Source: Batillaria attramentaria
Taxonomy: Eukaryota; Mollusca; Gastropoda; Batillariidae
DNA: 64,000 nt
Reading direction: 5' to 3'
Assembly (NCBI GenBank): GCA_018292915.2
Contig: JACVVK020000214.1
Span: 536,001-600,000, forward strand
The notes beneath the pieces are model-generated. The model made no database searches. It was not told the DNA's origin and saw only the letters and a program-made list of their open reading frames with translations. The translations under genes and the position numbers were made by a program. Within the stretch, counting starts at the first letter, position 1; each line of letters starts with the position of its first letter. This document shows, piece by piece, positions 25,901-33,315 of the stretch.

Positions 25901-28582
25901 CGGAGGAGAGTTAACTAGTACATGTAGGTAAAGAAACATTAGGCCTGTTGCTACTTATCGTGTGTGCCACGGAGGCGAGTTAACTAGTACATGTAGGTAA
26001 AGAAACATTAGGCCTGTTGCTACTTATCGTGTGTGCCACGGAGGCGAGTTAACTAGTACATGTAGGTAAAGAAACATTAGGCCTATTGCTACTTATCGTG
26101 TGTGCCACGGAGGCGAGTTAACTAGTACATGTAGGTAAAGAAACATTAGGCCTGTTGCTACTTATCGTGTGTGCCACGGAGGAGAGTTAACTAGTACATG
26201 TAGGTAAAGAAACATTAGGCCTATTGCTACTTATCGTGTGTGCCACGGAGGCGAGTTAACTAGTACATGTAGGTAAAGAAACATTAGGCCTGTTGCTACT
26301 TATCGTGTGTGCCACGGAGGCGAGTTAACTAGTACATGTAGGTAAAGAAACATTAGGCCTGTTGCTACTTATCGTGTGTGCCACGGAGGCGAGTTAACTA
26401 GTACATGTAGGTAAAGAAACATTAGGCCTGTTGCTACTTATCGTGTGTGCCACGGAGGCGAGTTAACTAGTACATGTAGGTAAAGAAACATTAGGCCTAT
26501 TGCTACTTATCGTGTGTGCCACGGAGGCGAGTTAACTAGTACATGTAGGTAAAGAAACATTAGGCCTGTTGCTACTTATCGTGTGTGCCACGGAGGCGAG
26601 TTAACTAGTACATGTAGGTAAAGAAACATTAGGCCTGTTGCTACTTATCGTGTGTGCCACGGAGGAGAGTTAACTAGTACATGTAGGTAAAGAAACATTA
26701 GGCCTGTTGCTACTTATCGTGTGTGCCACGGAGGCGAGTTAACTAGTACATGTAGGTAAAGAAACATTAGGCCTGTTGCTACTTATCGTGTGTGCCACGG
26801 AGGCGAGTTAACTAGTACATGTAGGTAAAGAAACATTAGGCCTCTTGCTACTTATCGTGTGTGCCACGGAGGCGAGTTAACTAGTACATGTAGGTAAAGA
26901 AACATTAGGCCTGTTGCTACTTATCGTGTGTGCCACGGAGGCGAGTTAACTAGTACATGTAGGTAAAGAAACATTAGGCCTATTGCTACTTATCGTGTGT
27001 GCCACGGAGGCGAGTTAACTAGTACATGTAGGTAAAGAAACATTAGGCCTCTTGCTACTTATCGTGTGTGCCACGGAGGCGAGTTAACTAGTACATGTAG
27101 GTAAAGAAACATTAGGCCTGTTGCTACTTATCGTGTGTGCCACGGAGGCGAGTTAACTAGTACATGTAGGTAAAGAAACATTAGGCCTGTTGCTACTTAT
27201 CGTGTGTGCCACGGAGGCGAGTTAACTAGTACATGTAGGTAAAGAAACATTAGGCCTATTGCTACTTATCGTGTGTGCCACGGAGGCGAGTTAACTAGTA
27301 CATGTAGGTAAAGAAACATTAGGCCTGTTGCTACTTATCGTGTGTGCCACGGAGGCGAGTTAACTAGTACATGTAGGTAAAGAAACATTAGGCCTGTTGC
27401 TACTTATCGTGTGTGCCACGGAGGCGAGTTAACTAGTACATGTAGGTAAAGAAACATTAGGCCTGTTGCTACTTATCGTGTGTGCCACGGAGGCGAGTTA
27501 ACTAGTACATGTAGGTAAAGAAACATTAGGCCTGTTGCTACTTATCGTGTGTGCCACGGAGGCGAGTTAACTAGTACATGTAGGTAAAGAAACATTAGGC
27601 CTGTTGCTACTTATCGTGTGTGCCACGGAGGCGAGTTAACTAGTACATGTAGGTAAAGAAACATTAGGCCTATTGCTACTTATCGTGTGTGCCACGGAGG
27701 CGAGTTAACTAGTACATGTAGGTAAAGAAACATTAGGCCTGTTGCTACTTATCGTGTGTGCCACGGAGGCGAGTTAACTAGTACATGTAGGTAAAGAAAC
27801 ATTAGGCCTGTTGCTACTTATCGTGTGTGCCACGGAGGCGAGTTAACTAGTACATGTAGGTAAAGAAACATTAGGCCTCTTGCTACTTATCGTGTGTGCC
27901 ACGGAGGAGAGTAAACTAGTACATGTAGTTACTTTAGTTCAGGAACCTGAACTGGCAGACGGTTGCAGGTTGTACTGACAAACTGATAGTTTTTGTTTCG
28001 TTTTTAGCAAAGCCTTTTTGTTTTTTAAATTACAGTTAAAGCTGATGCAGATGTGTTGTGTGATTTTGCTACCAAATGTAAAGTCAGAAGATGTACGAAG
28101 GTGTTTCACTATTTCACAAATTCACTCTGTTCATGTGTGTTTGTTTTATATGTATTTTTCACAACTCTCTGTTGTCAGTATGCATTTGCCTGAACGTCTG
28201 TGCATATTAAACCAGAAAGTGTGGATTTTTTTTTATTTTTTTTTTAAAGATTCAGTTTTGAGGCATAGTGGGCTGGAAATGATGGTTCTGTGTGTTGACA
28301 GTGTTGGACTACATGTTTCTGGACTAAATGTTATTTTGCACTCATTGACTACTTTTTCTTTCTGTCCTTTGTGACAGCTACAAGAAAAAGATGACCTCAG
28401 GTGAAACGCTGGAGAAAAAAGAAGGCGCGCCACTGAAAGAAAAGCCGGCAGAAAAGACCCCCATGTTAGGAAACCAAGCAGCACCACAACCTGAAAAAGA
28501 CCCGGAGTTGGGAAAACCGCCGGCTTCTCAGCCAGAGAACAACAAAACATCGGGAGACCAGCCACCGCCTGTGTCTGTTTGA
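7784..28582 (+). CDS. Single-Ig-domain type I membrane receptor, seven exons with two alternative last exons
   Basis: Gene-level entry. Assembled from splice sites: 7784-7826, 8646-8774, 9926-10111, 12003-12056, 21297-21384, then either 21951-21972 or 28378-28582. All junctions are GT-AG and the phases fit (1,1,1,1,2). The product has a short signal peptide, one Ig-like domain with the DAGEYSC signature, a Thr-rich stalk, a glycine-rich transmembrane helix and a basic stop-transfer sequence, followed by a short or a long tail. The role is probably cell-surface recognition or adhesion; no ligand can be inferred. The domain has six Cys instead of the usual two, and no Trp at the usual core position. 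The introns total about 20 kb and are full of transposons and repeats. It is not assigned to a named family. Confidence 0.85.
7827..8645 (+). other. Ig receptor intron 1
   Basis: Holds a poly-G tract (7861-7879), a (CA)n array (about 8303-8369) and a poly-C tract (about 8449-8470). No gene or transposon recognised. Confidence 0.7.
8646..8774 (+). CDS. Ig receptor exon 2: N-terminal half of the Ig-like domain
   Basis: The acceptor is AACAG and the donor GTAATG; phase 1 at both ends. It contains the first Ig cysteine in the context GEPANIYCYFP, plus an extra Cys near its start. The residues after the first Cys read ILIRRFGKDF, where Ig domains usually carry a Trp. Confidence 0.85.
8775..9925 (+). 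other. Ig receptor intron 2
   Basis: Around 8945-9030 the phrase GGTAGCCCA recurs at short spacing, possibly part of a dispersed repeat. No gene recognised. Confidence 0.6.
9926..10111 (+). CDS. Ig receptor exon 3: C-terminal half of the Ig-like domain
   Basis: Phase 1 at both ends, between acceptor CAAAG and donor GTACGT. It contains LVITAAKLADAGEYSCQT, the DxGxYxC signature of an Ig F strand. Extra cysteines in VDCYPEC and DERC suggest additional disulphides. The short ORF seen in unspliced sequence starting at 9877 is this exon plus intron. Confidence 0.9.
10112..12002 (+). other. Ig receptor intron 3
   Basis: About 1.9 kb. (TA)-rich segments at about 10580-10605 and 11030-11046. No ORF of note and no recognised repeat family. 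Confidence 0.6.
12003..12056 (+). CDS. Ig receptor exon 4: Thr-rich stalk
   Basis: A 54-bp phase-1 exon between ATTCAG and GTAAGC. It encodes VTTTPATVGTTEGQNDD, a likely O-glycosylated spacer between the Ig domain and the membrane. The gypsy element at 12520 sits 464 bp into the following intron. Confidence 0.8.
12239..12301 (+). repeat. (TG)n microsatellite
   Basis: About 31 TG units in intron 4 of the Ig receptor gene, between exon 4 and the gypsy insertion. Confidence 0.95.
12520..12860 (+). repeat. 5' LTR with replaced promoter segment
   Basis: Identical by eye to the 3' LTR except that 46 bp at 12676-12721 stand where the 3' LTR has 19 bp including TATATAA. The intruding segment ends in a CCAACCAACCAA run. 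AATAAA lies at about 12772-12777. With no TATA box in this LTR, transcription of this copy may be impaired. Confidence 0.95.
12869..12890 (+). promoter_or_regulatory. Primer binding site of the gypsy element
   Basis: TGGCGTCGCCGACAGGATTC begins 8 bases after the 5' LTR. Its complement reads as a tRNA T-arm and acceptor end finishing in CCA, so the element is tRNA-primed. The tRNA species was not assigned. Confidence 0.85.
12997..17487 (+). CDS. gag-pol: Gypsy Gag-Pol polyprotein, intact
   Basis: 1496 residues in one frame. Domains: coiled coil built of an 11-residue repeat (KEQMKIQMEQQ, about residues 15-60, with degenerate units to about 100), capsid-like region (about 130-320), two zinc knuckles (C349 and C368 regions), aspartic protease (about 439), reverse transcriptase with VFQDDIL (about 749), RNase H (DAS about 897), integrase HHCC (about 1126-1160) and integrase core with D in HVDHA, D in SDNAT and E in NGAAERL. 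The protease motif reads LDTATTG rather than the usual DTG. It makes the virus-like particle and carries out reverse transcription and integration. The first ATG of the frame lies 107 bp after the primer binding site. Fusion of gag and pol without a frameshift resembles other metazoan single-ORF gypsy elements. Confidence 0.97.
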   Translation: MAETAELIKLLREQLEQQKEQMKIQMEQQKEQMKIQMEQQKEQMKIQMEQQKEQMKIQKEQMEQQKEQMEQQNEQQKEQMKEQMRIQAKQHEEELAVQREQMGALMKMIQVQTPTGDSSASTRPHTSTVSTAAIPPFAAFDSTSELWPDYWSRFCTFLVANAVPDDRKAQVFLTNQTPAVYKQLANLAAQQNPRMNINDLTMDQIVKFMKEQFDPKLFIVRERFKFWSNMERKPGETLQELAARIRQDAATCDFPSIQDPQDEALRQRFICSVNNEAVLKALFKVKDTELDFAKAVKIAIETEDAAKVAKETVYGSKPRPVNKVKANNKGGQPKNHQQSNSTTSNSAKCYRCGKSHRATDCYYKDSKCNFCQKTGHLEAVCRKKLHQQQQGGRQSAKSSVKSITKAELVKAILGEVPQDTPRLDVPVTIQDQQFTMELDTATTGNFVSVPVWKQLGKPKLDDVTHRYESASKHDLPVLGTFMGQTKDPVTGKQSSIPYIVTKIPDLNLLGRNAIQALGISVDNALGLKSIESQVKSEGAKESHPKTSSTTYASLQKDCHTLCDKFPDLFKEELGCLKDFELEVKFKSDAKPVFHKARPVPFALRDDLTKGYEEGIAKGVWKPVQFNDYGTPVVPIRKTNSAGALKPKLRICGDYSVGINDQLADHRHPMPLPEELMQKLGGGFGYTKIDLADAYNQIKLAPESQRRLALSTHRGVLLQQRLPFGIKSAPGYFQEIMENLTSDLPGVAVFQDDILTSGKDAKDHLSNLERLLTRLNDKGLRCRREKCLFAQPSVEYLGHTLSAEGISKGSKVEAVLKMPPPTDVSSLKSFLGSVQFYGKFIPNLATMAEPLYRLTKKASSWKWGEEEQAAFEQLKNVLSSDQVLVHFDPDKPVGLACDASNVGIGAVLFHRYPDGSERPIANVSKTLTAAERNYSQIHKEALAIIYGLRKFYQYLYGRQFILVTDHKPLTALFGPKKGTPLLAANRLARWALWLNQFDYTIEYRKTADHGNADALSRLPSGDDIDFDREESGDDTDMVCTIRVLSLQVKPFDANILRQESGKDPVIATVMRYMREGWPLKHAEINEEVRKFQKLSDSLSTCHGCLIYGTRVVIPQSLQPKILDLLHIGHFGMERMKQLARTAVYWPGIDAAIEMTSRRCDSCGEHQNKPSKPPVHPWMLPEKPWSRVHVDHAINFMGTNWLVITDAYSKYPCIHPTSSTSTRATLDLLEEDFAHFGYPHTLVSDNATTFVSEEFQSWCKERGITHLTGAPYHPATNGAAERLVQTFKQALRKSSLPPKRALQEFLMQYRRMPTSCGFSPSELLMSRQIRTRIDTLLPSPAHIAQGKQSKEASKTQVTPDPGGVAKVTRQYKAGDPVYALYYGPHHAKQPRWVPAVVKKSTGTRCFNVKVVPRGPVWRRHWEQLRPRYASEEDSEPGDSADASELPIDHPMEILENVPPTLNQSRPQLPRTKPPVPEYGPDNPRRSKRTPKPRDRLCC
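17510..17521 (+). promoter_or_regulatory. Polypurine tract of the gypsy element
   Basis: GGTAGGGAGG directly precedes the 3' LTR, the usual position of the plus-strand primer. It is interrupted by one T. Confidence 0.65.
17522..17835 (+). repeat. 3' LTR, intact promoter
   Basis: 314 bp, TGTTG to CAACA. Contains TATATAA at 17676-17682 and AATAAA downstream. Followed by GTTAT, matching the base run before the 5' LTR. Confidence 0.96.
17841..19439 (+). other. Ig receptor intron 4, after the gypsy element
   Basis: No gene recognised. 18130-18250 repeats the word TACGCA several times. 18940-19260 shares order and wording with 30330-30680 (listed separately). A poly-T tract lies at about 19291-19316. 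Confidence 0.55.
18940..19260 (+). repeat. Dispersed repeat, copy 1
   Basis: Shares a series of blocks with 30330-30680: AAATGCAC/ACACACC-type words, CAGATTTCAGTCTAAT, AATCATGCCAA, GTGTTTTCTC, and a closing block with GGACACCC or GGATACCC followed by AACC/AACA. Divergent and non-coding; the family was not recognised. Confidence 0.55.
19440..19792 (-). mobile_element. tRNA-headed SINE, minus orientation
   Basis: Minus-strand reading starts with a tRNA-like head: A box in GTAGTGGTTAGCAC and B box GGGTTCGAGTC. It is followed by a body of about 270 bp and a (ATC)-rich tail. A second copy in plus orientation lies at 60673-61015, with the same head and body. Transcribed by RNA polymerase III in principle and mobilised by a LINE. 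Confidence 0.88.
19793..21296 (+). other. Ig receptor intron 4, distal part
   Basis: Contains a 34-base poly-G run (about 20117-20150) and a (TA)n segment (about 20180-20198). No gene recognised. Confidence 0.6.
20117..20150 (+). repeat. Poly-G tract
   Basis: About 34 consecutive G. Could form G-quadruplex structures and is also prone to sequencing length error. Confidence 0.9.
21297..21384 (+). CDS. Ig receptor exon 5: transmembrane helix
   Basis: The acceptor AAACAG follows a T-rich tract; the donor is GTAAGT at 21385. It enters in phase 1 and leaves in phase 2. It encodes a Gly/Leu/Val-rich helix (GAIVGGVLGGLAGLALVIGG) with small-residue GxxxG-type spacing that can favour helix packing. 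The last codon is split (TG + C, Cys) and is shared by both tail exons. Confidence 0.88.
21672..21815 (+). mobile_element. SINE-like repeat with GATGTTAAAC tail, copy 1
   Basis: A tRNA-like head (GGTGATCAAACCC resembles a decayed B box) is followed by a tail ending AAAAGATGTTAAAC. The same head wording (GAGATRGGGAGG) occurs at 29130 and the same tail at 29240 and 30025, so this is a dispersed family. Confidence 0.6.
21951..21972 (+). CDS. Ig receptor alternative last exon A: short tail
   Basis: The acceptor CTTCTTACAG has a strong pyrimidine tract. The exon completes the split Cys codon and adds IRKRYK before TGA at 21970-21972. This gives a receptor with a minimal basic cytoplasmic anchor and no signalling motif. 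Confidence 0.7.
21973..22783 (+). other. Ig receptor intron after exon A
   Basis: Probable 3' UTR of the short-tail transcript at its start. A second tRNA-like sequence lies at about 22500-22600, with a B-box-like GGGTTCAAATCCC followed by GTGGTGGAAAGGG, probably another SINE fragment. Confidence 0.45.
22784..23215 (-). mobile_element. LINE 3' end (CR1/Jockey-type), fragment
   Basis: The minus strand encodes about 73 residues, including FSYIGPVVWNGLPSHIR and LAVFKSQLKTHL. This is the conserved C-terminal tail of non-LTR retrotransposon ORF2. It is followed by a (CA)n array at about 22879-22936 and a 3' end rich in ATT units. A rearranged copy in the opposite orientation lies at 62900-63350 with the same terminal block GCGCCCTGAGCTCTTGCGAG. 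5'-truncated; no RT domain left. Confidence 0.8.
23446..27930 (+). repeat. Minisatellite, 65 copies of a 69-bp unit
   Basis: The unit starts AAAGAAACATTAGGCCT and ends TAGTACATGTAGGT. The period is exactly 69 bp, with no indel seen over 4485 bp. Units differ mainly at one site (CCTGTTG, CCTATTG or CCTCTTG) and by GAGGCGAG versus GAGGAGAG. All six frames have a stop in every unit, so it is not coding. It lies in the intron between alternative last exons A and B of the Ig receptor gene. Confidence 0.98.
27931..28377 (+). other. Intron between minisatellite and exon B
   Basis: T-rich, with a usable pyrimidine tract (CTTTTTCTTTCTGTCC) before the acceptor at 28377. Nothing else recognised. Confidence 0.6.
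28378..28582 (+). CDS. Ig receptor alternative last exon B: long cytoplasmic tail
   Basis: The acceptor TTTGTGACAG matches the phase of exon 5 and rebuilds the same Cys. It encodes a tail of about 68 residues that starts YKKKM, is rich in Lys, Glu, Pro and Gln, carries several proline-rich stretches, and ends PPPVSV before TGA at 28582. It has no ITAM or ITIM. The C-terminal VSV could be a class II PDZ ligand, which is speculative. It lies 6.4 kb downstream of exon A, beyond the minisatellite. Confidence 0.82.
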
Positions 28583-28843
28583 ATGAATTATCATGTTCAG
28601 GTTCAAATCCCAAACAGTCCAGAATTTTGTACAAGCCTTTTTTCCGGTGCGCCTCTTTGTTTCGAATTGCCTTAGTGATGGCTCAAACGTGTAAATCCTT
28701 GAAACACCAAGCCAGCTTATTGAGGATGAACCTCACCTTTGGGTGGGAAAGTGCGTGTCTATGTGTGTGTGTGGGGGGGGGGGGGGGGATATCAGAGTGT
28801 CCTGGTAGGTTTGGCACTTTTTTTTTGGGGGGGGGGGGGGGGA

Positions 28844-28885
<42 letters not shown>

Positions 28886-29129
28886 TGTACTGGCCTGTTA
28901 ACATGTCCTTTTCGCAATCCCATACTTACAGCACACTCCCTTGTCACTACACAAATTTCACTTCTGTTTGGGGCTTTTGAAAGCTTGAAAATGTCTAAAT
29001 GTCTACTTACTGTACTAGAAAGATACGTGCCTATGCACGCAACTCCATTCAGAATGTCAACTAAGATACACCGTTTCCTCCACTCAGGCCTATTTCTCTG
29101 TGTGTGTGGATGGGGTGGGGTGGGGGGGG

Positions 29130-29250
29130 GGGGGCTAAGTGTTGGACTAGAGATAGGGAGGTCAGGAGTGTGAACCCTGACAGAGCCCCAGTTTTCCCAG
29201 GCTTTTTTTTTGAAATCAGCAGCATGAGGGAAAAAGATGCTAAACCTGTT
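29130..29250 (+). mobile_element. SINE-like repeat with AAGATG(T/C)TAAAC tail, copy 2
   Basis: Begins GGCTAAGTGTTGGACTAGAG, contains GGAGGTCAGGAGTGTGAACCC (decayed B box) and ends AAAAAGATGCTAAAC. Same family as 21672-21815. Confidence 0.6.
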
Positions 29251-29959
29251 AAAGCCAACTGATGGGCGTGTGTGTGAGAGGTTCGGGGAGGGGGAGGGGG
29301 TGTTTCTGCTGGCCTTGGGGATACAGTGAGATATCTAAAGGTCTGGTTTTTTTGCTATCTGTGTTCCTTGCATCTGACAGTTTTAAGTCCACTGTGCTTT
29401 TGCTTTGTTATTATTATTATTATTTTTTAATTATTTTTATTTTTTATTTTTTTTTGGGGGGGAGTGTTTTTCAGAACCATTTCACTGTGTGGAAGTTGCA
29501 TCTTTGAAAGGCCTTTTCTGTAATCACATTTCACACAAACTAAAATCATTTGCTTTAAACACCCCCCCCCCCCCCCCCATCAGCCCACCCAATCACCCAA
29601 TCAATCGCCAACCCCCACCTTAACTCTTTGTACATCAGAACATTACACACGTGCACACATGTGAACACACATTTTGAAGAATTTCTTTGTATAATTGTCT
29701 CCTTTCATAACAGTTTTAAAATCATGTACATTTTTTTGTGCAATATGTGACTGACTGACTGTACTCACTGAACCACTGTTTGCCGTGTAAATAATTAGTG
29801 TGTATTGTGGATTCAAGCTTGTCATTGTCAACCCACTTGGTTACTGGGATGGGCAAATTGTGCGTGCGTATGTTAAATGTCCGAGAGACCGTAATTGAGG
29901 GAAATAAGAGCCCAAGCAAATATGAAGGGGCCTGTATATGACAGACATGAAGGACAAAG

Positions 29960-30040
29960 TCAAACATTTGTACAGGCTCTTTCCAGTGCCCCTCTCTTTG
30001 AAAATAATCGCCTTTGCCGTGGAAAAAGATGTTAAACGTT
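29960..30040 (+). mobile_element. SINE-like repeat, copy 3 (tail only)
   Basis: Shares the tail from CAGGCTCTTTCCAGTGCCC to AAAAAGATGTTAAAC with copies 1 and 2. The head is not recognisable. Confidence 0.5.
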
Positions 30041-30329
30041 CAAACATCCACCCAAGGCAATTTTGTTTTGGAAGCAGAATATAGCGGTCTGTCTATACCT
30101 GGAGATGAATAGTGATGTGGGACTGAATGTACTCTGGTTCACCAGTTCTGAAGGCATTTTGCATCATACAGTGCGTCATGTCTGTGTTGGACATGATGGC
30201 TCGTAGATCAAGTCATTTTCAAAATGTCTCGTTGGTTTTGTACAAAGGTGGGCATGTATCAGATTTATTTCTGTACCACAGTGGGCAATAATCACAACAA
30301 ATGTCCAATACTTCTTCAGGCACAGGGCT

Positions 30330-30680
30330 TAAAATCAGGGAGAAAACTTTTCTTCCCCCCCCCCACCCCCAAGTGCATTTTTTTCTTTGAGGTACTTAAT
30401 TCATACCAAAATGCACCAAATTGCATAGATTTTAGTGTCATTCTGAAAAATTTCCTTCAAAACCAGTGTTTTCTCCTTAAAACACTGAAAATCATGCCAA
30501 GATGAGCAGATTGTACAGATTTTAGTCTAATAGAAAACAACAACAACAAAAAAACAACCAACAACAACAACAACAAAAAACAACAACAAAAAAACACAAG
30601 GAACGGGAGAACTGTGCCCCTGGATACCCAGCATAACATTAATTTTCTGCTTTTCGCACTCATGGCTACATACTTTCCTC
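30330..30680 (+). repeat. Dispersed repeat, copy 2
   Basis: Second copy of the repeat at 18940-19260, same orientation, with poly-C and (CAA)n expansions. Downstream to about 30860 lies further unrecognised repeat-like sequence ending in (GAA)n. Confidence 0.55.
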
Positions 30681-31399
30681 CTTGTGGATCATAGACCATC
30701 TGCAGGCAGCCAAGTGATTTGTCCTGTTGTAATTTACCACCGATATACAGCACTGAGTATAGCTCGGACCGAAGGGGCATTTCGGACCCCTAACCCAGTG
30801 AAACCAAGAGGCCAAGCACCCGGGAACGCAGAAGAAGAAGAAGAGGCCAAGCACACATTTTCAAAGTCATTGGTGACTGGGTGACTGCGTGTGGCTATAC
30901 CTATGCAGTCAGTGCCATATTTTGCTTCATTTCATTTTTTGAAAGATTTTGAATGGCTTATGTGGAAATGGTGAAGCTAGGCAGAAGTCAAATGTACAGC
31001 TCATGGGAGATAACTCCTTCGCATGTGGATCATGTAACTAGAAGTAATGTGAAGGAAATCACTGCTACGTGTACTTTCTGTTTGCTACTGGATAAGGAAC
31101 ATCCACGCCAGTTATTTTTTATATTGCTTGTAGGTCCCCCCCCCCCCCCCCCATCCTGTACATTTTTTGACAATTTTTTATGGCTTTTATGTGTGCATTT
31201 GGACACTAGCTGTTGTACTGTGTGCTTGTGTGTTGCTACAAATACAATTCTTAGTAGCACCCATCAAACAGTATCTGCCTTGAATTTTGATAACGTATTG
31301 CAACTTGCAGTCTGCTACAGCATTTGAAAATTACTGAAACGTATTCAGTGTGGATTAGGTGCCATGTAGTTTAACCTTCCGGCTACGTCGCTAAAAAAC
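30681..31399 (+). other. Intergenic region, no gene recognised
   Basis: Contains a poly-C tract at 31136-31152. The 124-codon frame at 30953-31327 crosses this tract and shows no recognisable domain. Confidence 0.5.
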
Positions 31400-31655
31400 T
31401 TCTTAGTCCTAAATCGTGTGAAACAACTTACCCATGGTTTTTAAATAGGTAATTTTCGACTTATTCCTAGTCCTACGTCGTGGGAAACAAATTACCAATG
31501 GTTTTTATATAGGCAGATTGCAGCTTATTCCTAGTCCTACATCGTGGGAAACAAATTACCCATGGTGTTTAGAAAGGTAAATTTCAACTTATTCCTAGTC
31601 CTACATCGTGGGAAACAAATTACTCATGGTTTTTATATAAGCAATCACAACTTAC
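31400..31655 (+). repeat. Short tandem array, 4 copies of about 63 bp
   Basis: Four copies of a unit with TCCTAGTCCTACRTCGTGGG and AAACAAATTACCCATGG, starting at about 31402, 31465, 31528 and 31592. The first copy is the most divergent. Confidence 0.85.
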
Positions 31656-32239
31656 TCTTTAATTACTCTGCTAATTACAAGTTATACAACACAATTTTTG
31701 GCATGAACATAGTCAAACCATTTATTGACAAAGTCATCGTACTTCTAGTACTTGCATCACTTAATATTGTCAGTTTTGATGTCAGGTGCTTAATTGTGTG
31801 GATACAGATATGTACAATACAAATTTGTGTTCAAGTCTCTGGAGACGGAAAATAGTGTGTGTGTGTGTGTGCGTGCGTGCGTGTGGATGAATCGCTGCCT
31901 GGAAATACTGCTGTTGAAAGTCTGAAAGTGTATAGAAGGAGTTCAGACAGGAGTATTTCCGGGTGACAAAATGATGAATTTTGGTGATTGCCATGCTTGA
32001 AACATTGAACTTCAAGTTGCCTGCTTTTGGTTTGTTTGCCTTGTTGAGTTGTTAACTTTGTATTTTGCTTGATCACACAGTGCAGTCTGTCGGAGCAAGG
32101 AAAATCTGCTGGACAGGATTATACACTGGAGCTAGGTCAGCTCACAATCAGTATTTATTAGGTTTTATGTTTAGTTTTATAGTTCACGTGCTGCTCGGAA
32201 GACTATTCGGACAGAGGACATTCTGTACATTGTACTTTA
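31656..32239 (+). other. Intergenic region, no gene recognised
   Basis: A (TG)n tract with GTGCGTGC units at 31853-31883. Nothing else recognised. Confidence 0.5.
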
Positions 32240-32411
32240 GTATGTATGATTGTATGTAATCTATCAGTCTGTATGATTGTATGTAATCTGTCAGTCTGTA
32301 TGATTGTATGTATATAATCTATCAGTCTGTATGATTGTATGTAATCTATCAGTCTGTATGATTGTATGTAATCTATCAGTCTGTATGATTGTATGTAATC
32401 CATCAGTCTGC
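32240..32411 (+). repeat. Tandem array of about six 27-bp units
   Basis: The unit reads CTATCAGTCTGTATGATTGT plus ATGTAAT. One unit is 4 bp longer because of an extra TATA. Confidence 0.9.
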
Positions 32412-32875
32412 CCTATAATGGCTAATGACAGTATGTCCATGCTGGCACTGTAAGGGAAAAGGGGTGATTTTCAAGATGAAAGTCATTGACGTAATGGTCT
32501 TTTTCCTCAAGTGACGTCAGTGGACTGACTTTTTTTGTGTGGTTACACGGCAGATCTCTCTCTTTGGGGTGTGTGCGGTTTGTGTGGGAGAAAGAGATAG
32601 AGAGAGAGAATGAGTTACATTTATGCAAGGGTGCTAACTAGGATTTTAGTTCTTGTTATGTTAATGTTGTTGAAAAAACTGCTACTTTCTAGTGCCATTG
32701 TAAAGGTGACAGGCTTTCACCGTGTGAATATTCTTGTCTTCTTCCCATAGTTTGCAATGCATGGTATTCCACTGTACCAATGCATGAATTTCTCCTGCAA
32801 AATTAAAACGAAATCTTGTCTGTCAAACCAACCAAAGTGTAATTAATATTATTTAACAAGAAGTGCAACCATTAA
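32412..32875 (+). other. Left flank of the piggyBac element
   Basis: No gene recognised. The TTAA target duplication of the piggyBac element occupies 32872-32875. Confidence 0.6.
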
Positions 32876-32890
32876 CCTTCGCCAGCTGTC

Positions 32891-33224
32891 GTGGGTCCGT
32901 GTGGCCCCAGAACGGTGTTTAACTGCAAATATCTCTTAAACTAGATGGAATTTTTTAATGAGCTTTTAAAAATGCCTCAGGCACCTGAAAAACTGTTATG
33001 TCCTAAAAGATCATCAAATTTAAGCGAGAAGTAAATAAATAAATAAAAGTCAAAGTTTTTGCACCTATGGAAGACATCGCGGGGCCGTGCGGACCCATAC
33101 TTCTCAAAGAGGAAAAAACGTGCATATCCTTCCCTAGACGCCGTGGGGCCGTGCGGACCCATACTTCTCAGAGAAGAAAAAACGTGCATATCCTTCCGAG
33201 GACGTCGTGGGGCCGTGCGGACCC
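32891..33224 (+). repeat. Left subterminal motif array of the piggyBac element
   Basis: GGGTCCGTGTGGCCCC lies at about 32893-32908. The inverse form GGGGCCGTGCGGACCC follows at 33081-33096, 33145-33160 and 33209-33224, in 64-bp units that also share CGTGCATATCCTTCC. The last copy ends 57 bp before the accessory gene ATG. Possible transposase binding sites, or an operator of the accessory gene. Confidence 0.88.
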
Positions 33225-33280
33225 ACGTTGTCATAGTGAGACTAAAGTACAGGAAGTGGCGTGCTCGCATCATTTCCATC

Positions 33281-33315
33281 ATGGAGGCCTTGAGATATGA
33301 GTTTGCTGAACACGG
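33281..33315 (+). CDS. Accessory gene exon 1
   Basis: ATG plus 10 codons and two bases; donor GTAGGT at 33316. Confidence 0.7.

Larger units (their letters stand above)
28583..30329 (+). other. 3' flank of the Ig receptor gene, repeat-rich
   Basis: Contains poly-G tracts (about 28771-28788, 28827-28842), a (CT)n array (about 28847-28881), poly-C (about 29561-29579) and SINE fragments at 29130-29250 and 29960-30040. No clear polyadenylation signal of the Ig gene was identified. Confidence 0.55.

Noticed and set aside
23446..27930. CRISPR array or coding repeat
   Set aside because: Units are contiguous 69-bp tandem copies without unique spacers, in an animal genome, and all frames contain stops.
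28579..29173. Gly/Ser/Leu-rich frames downstream of the Ig gene
   Set aside because: Driven by poly-G and (CT)n tracts.
30953..31327. 124-codon plus frame
   Set aside because: Runs through a poly-C tract and shows no domain or splice context.
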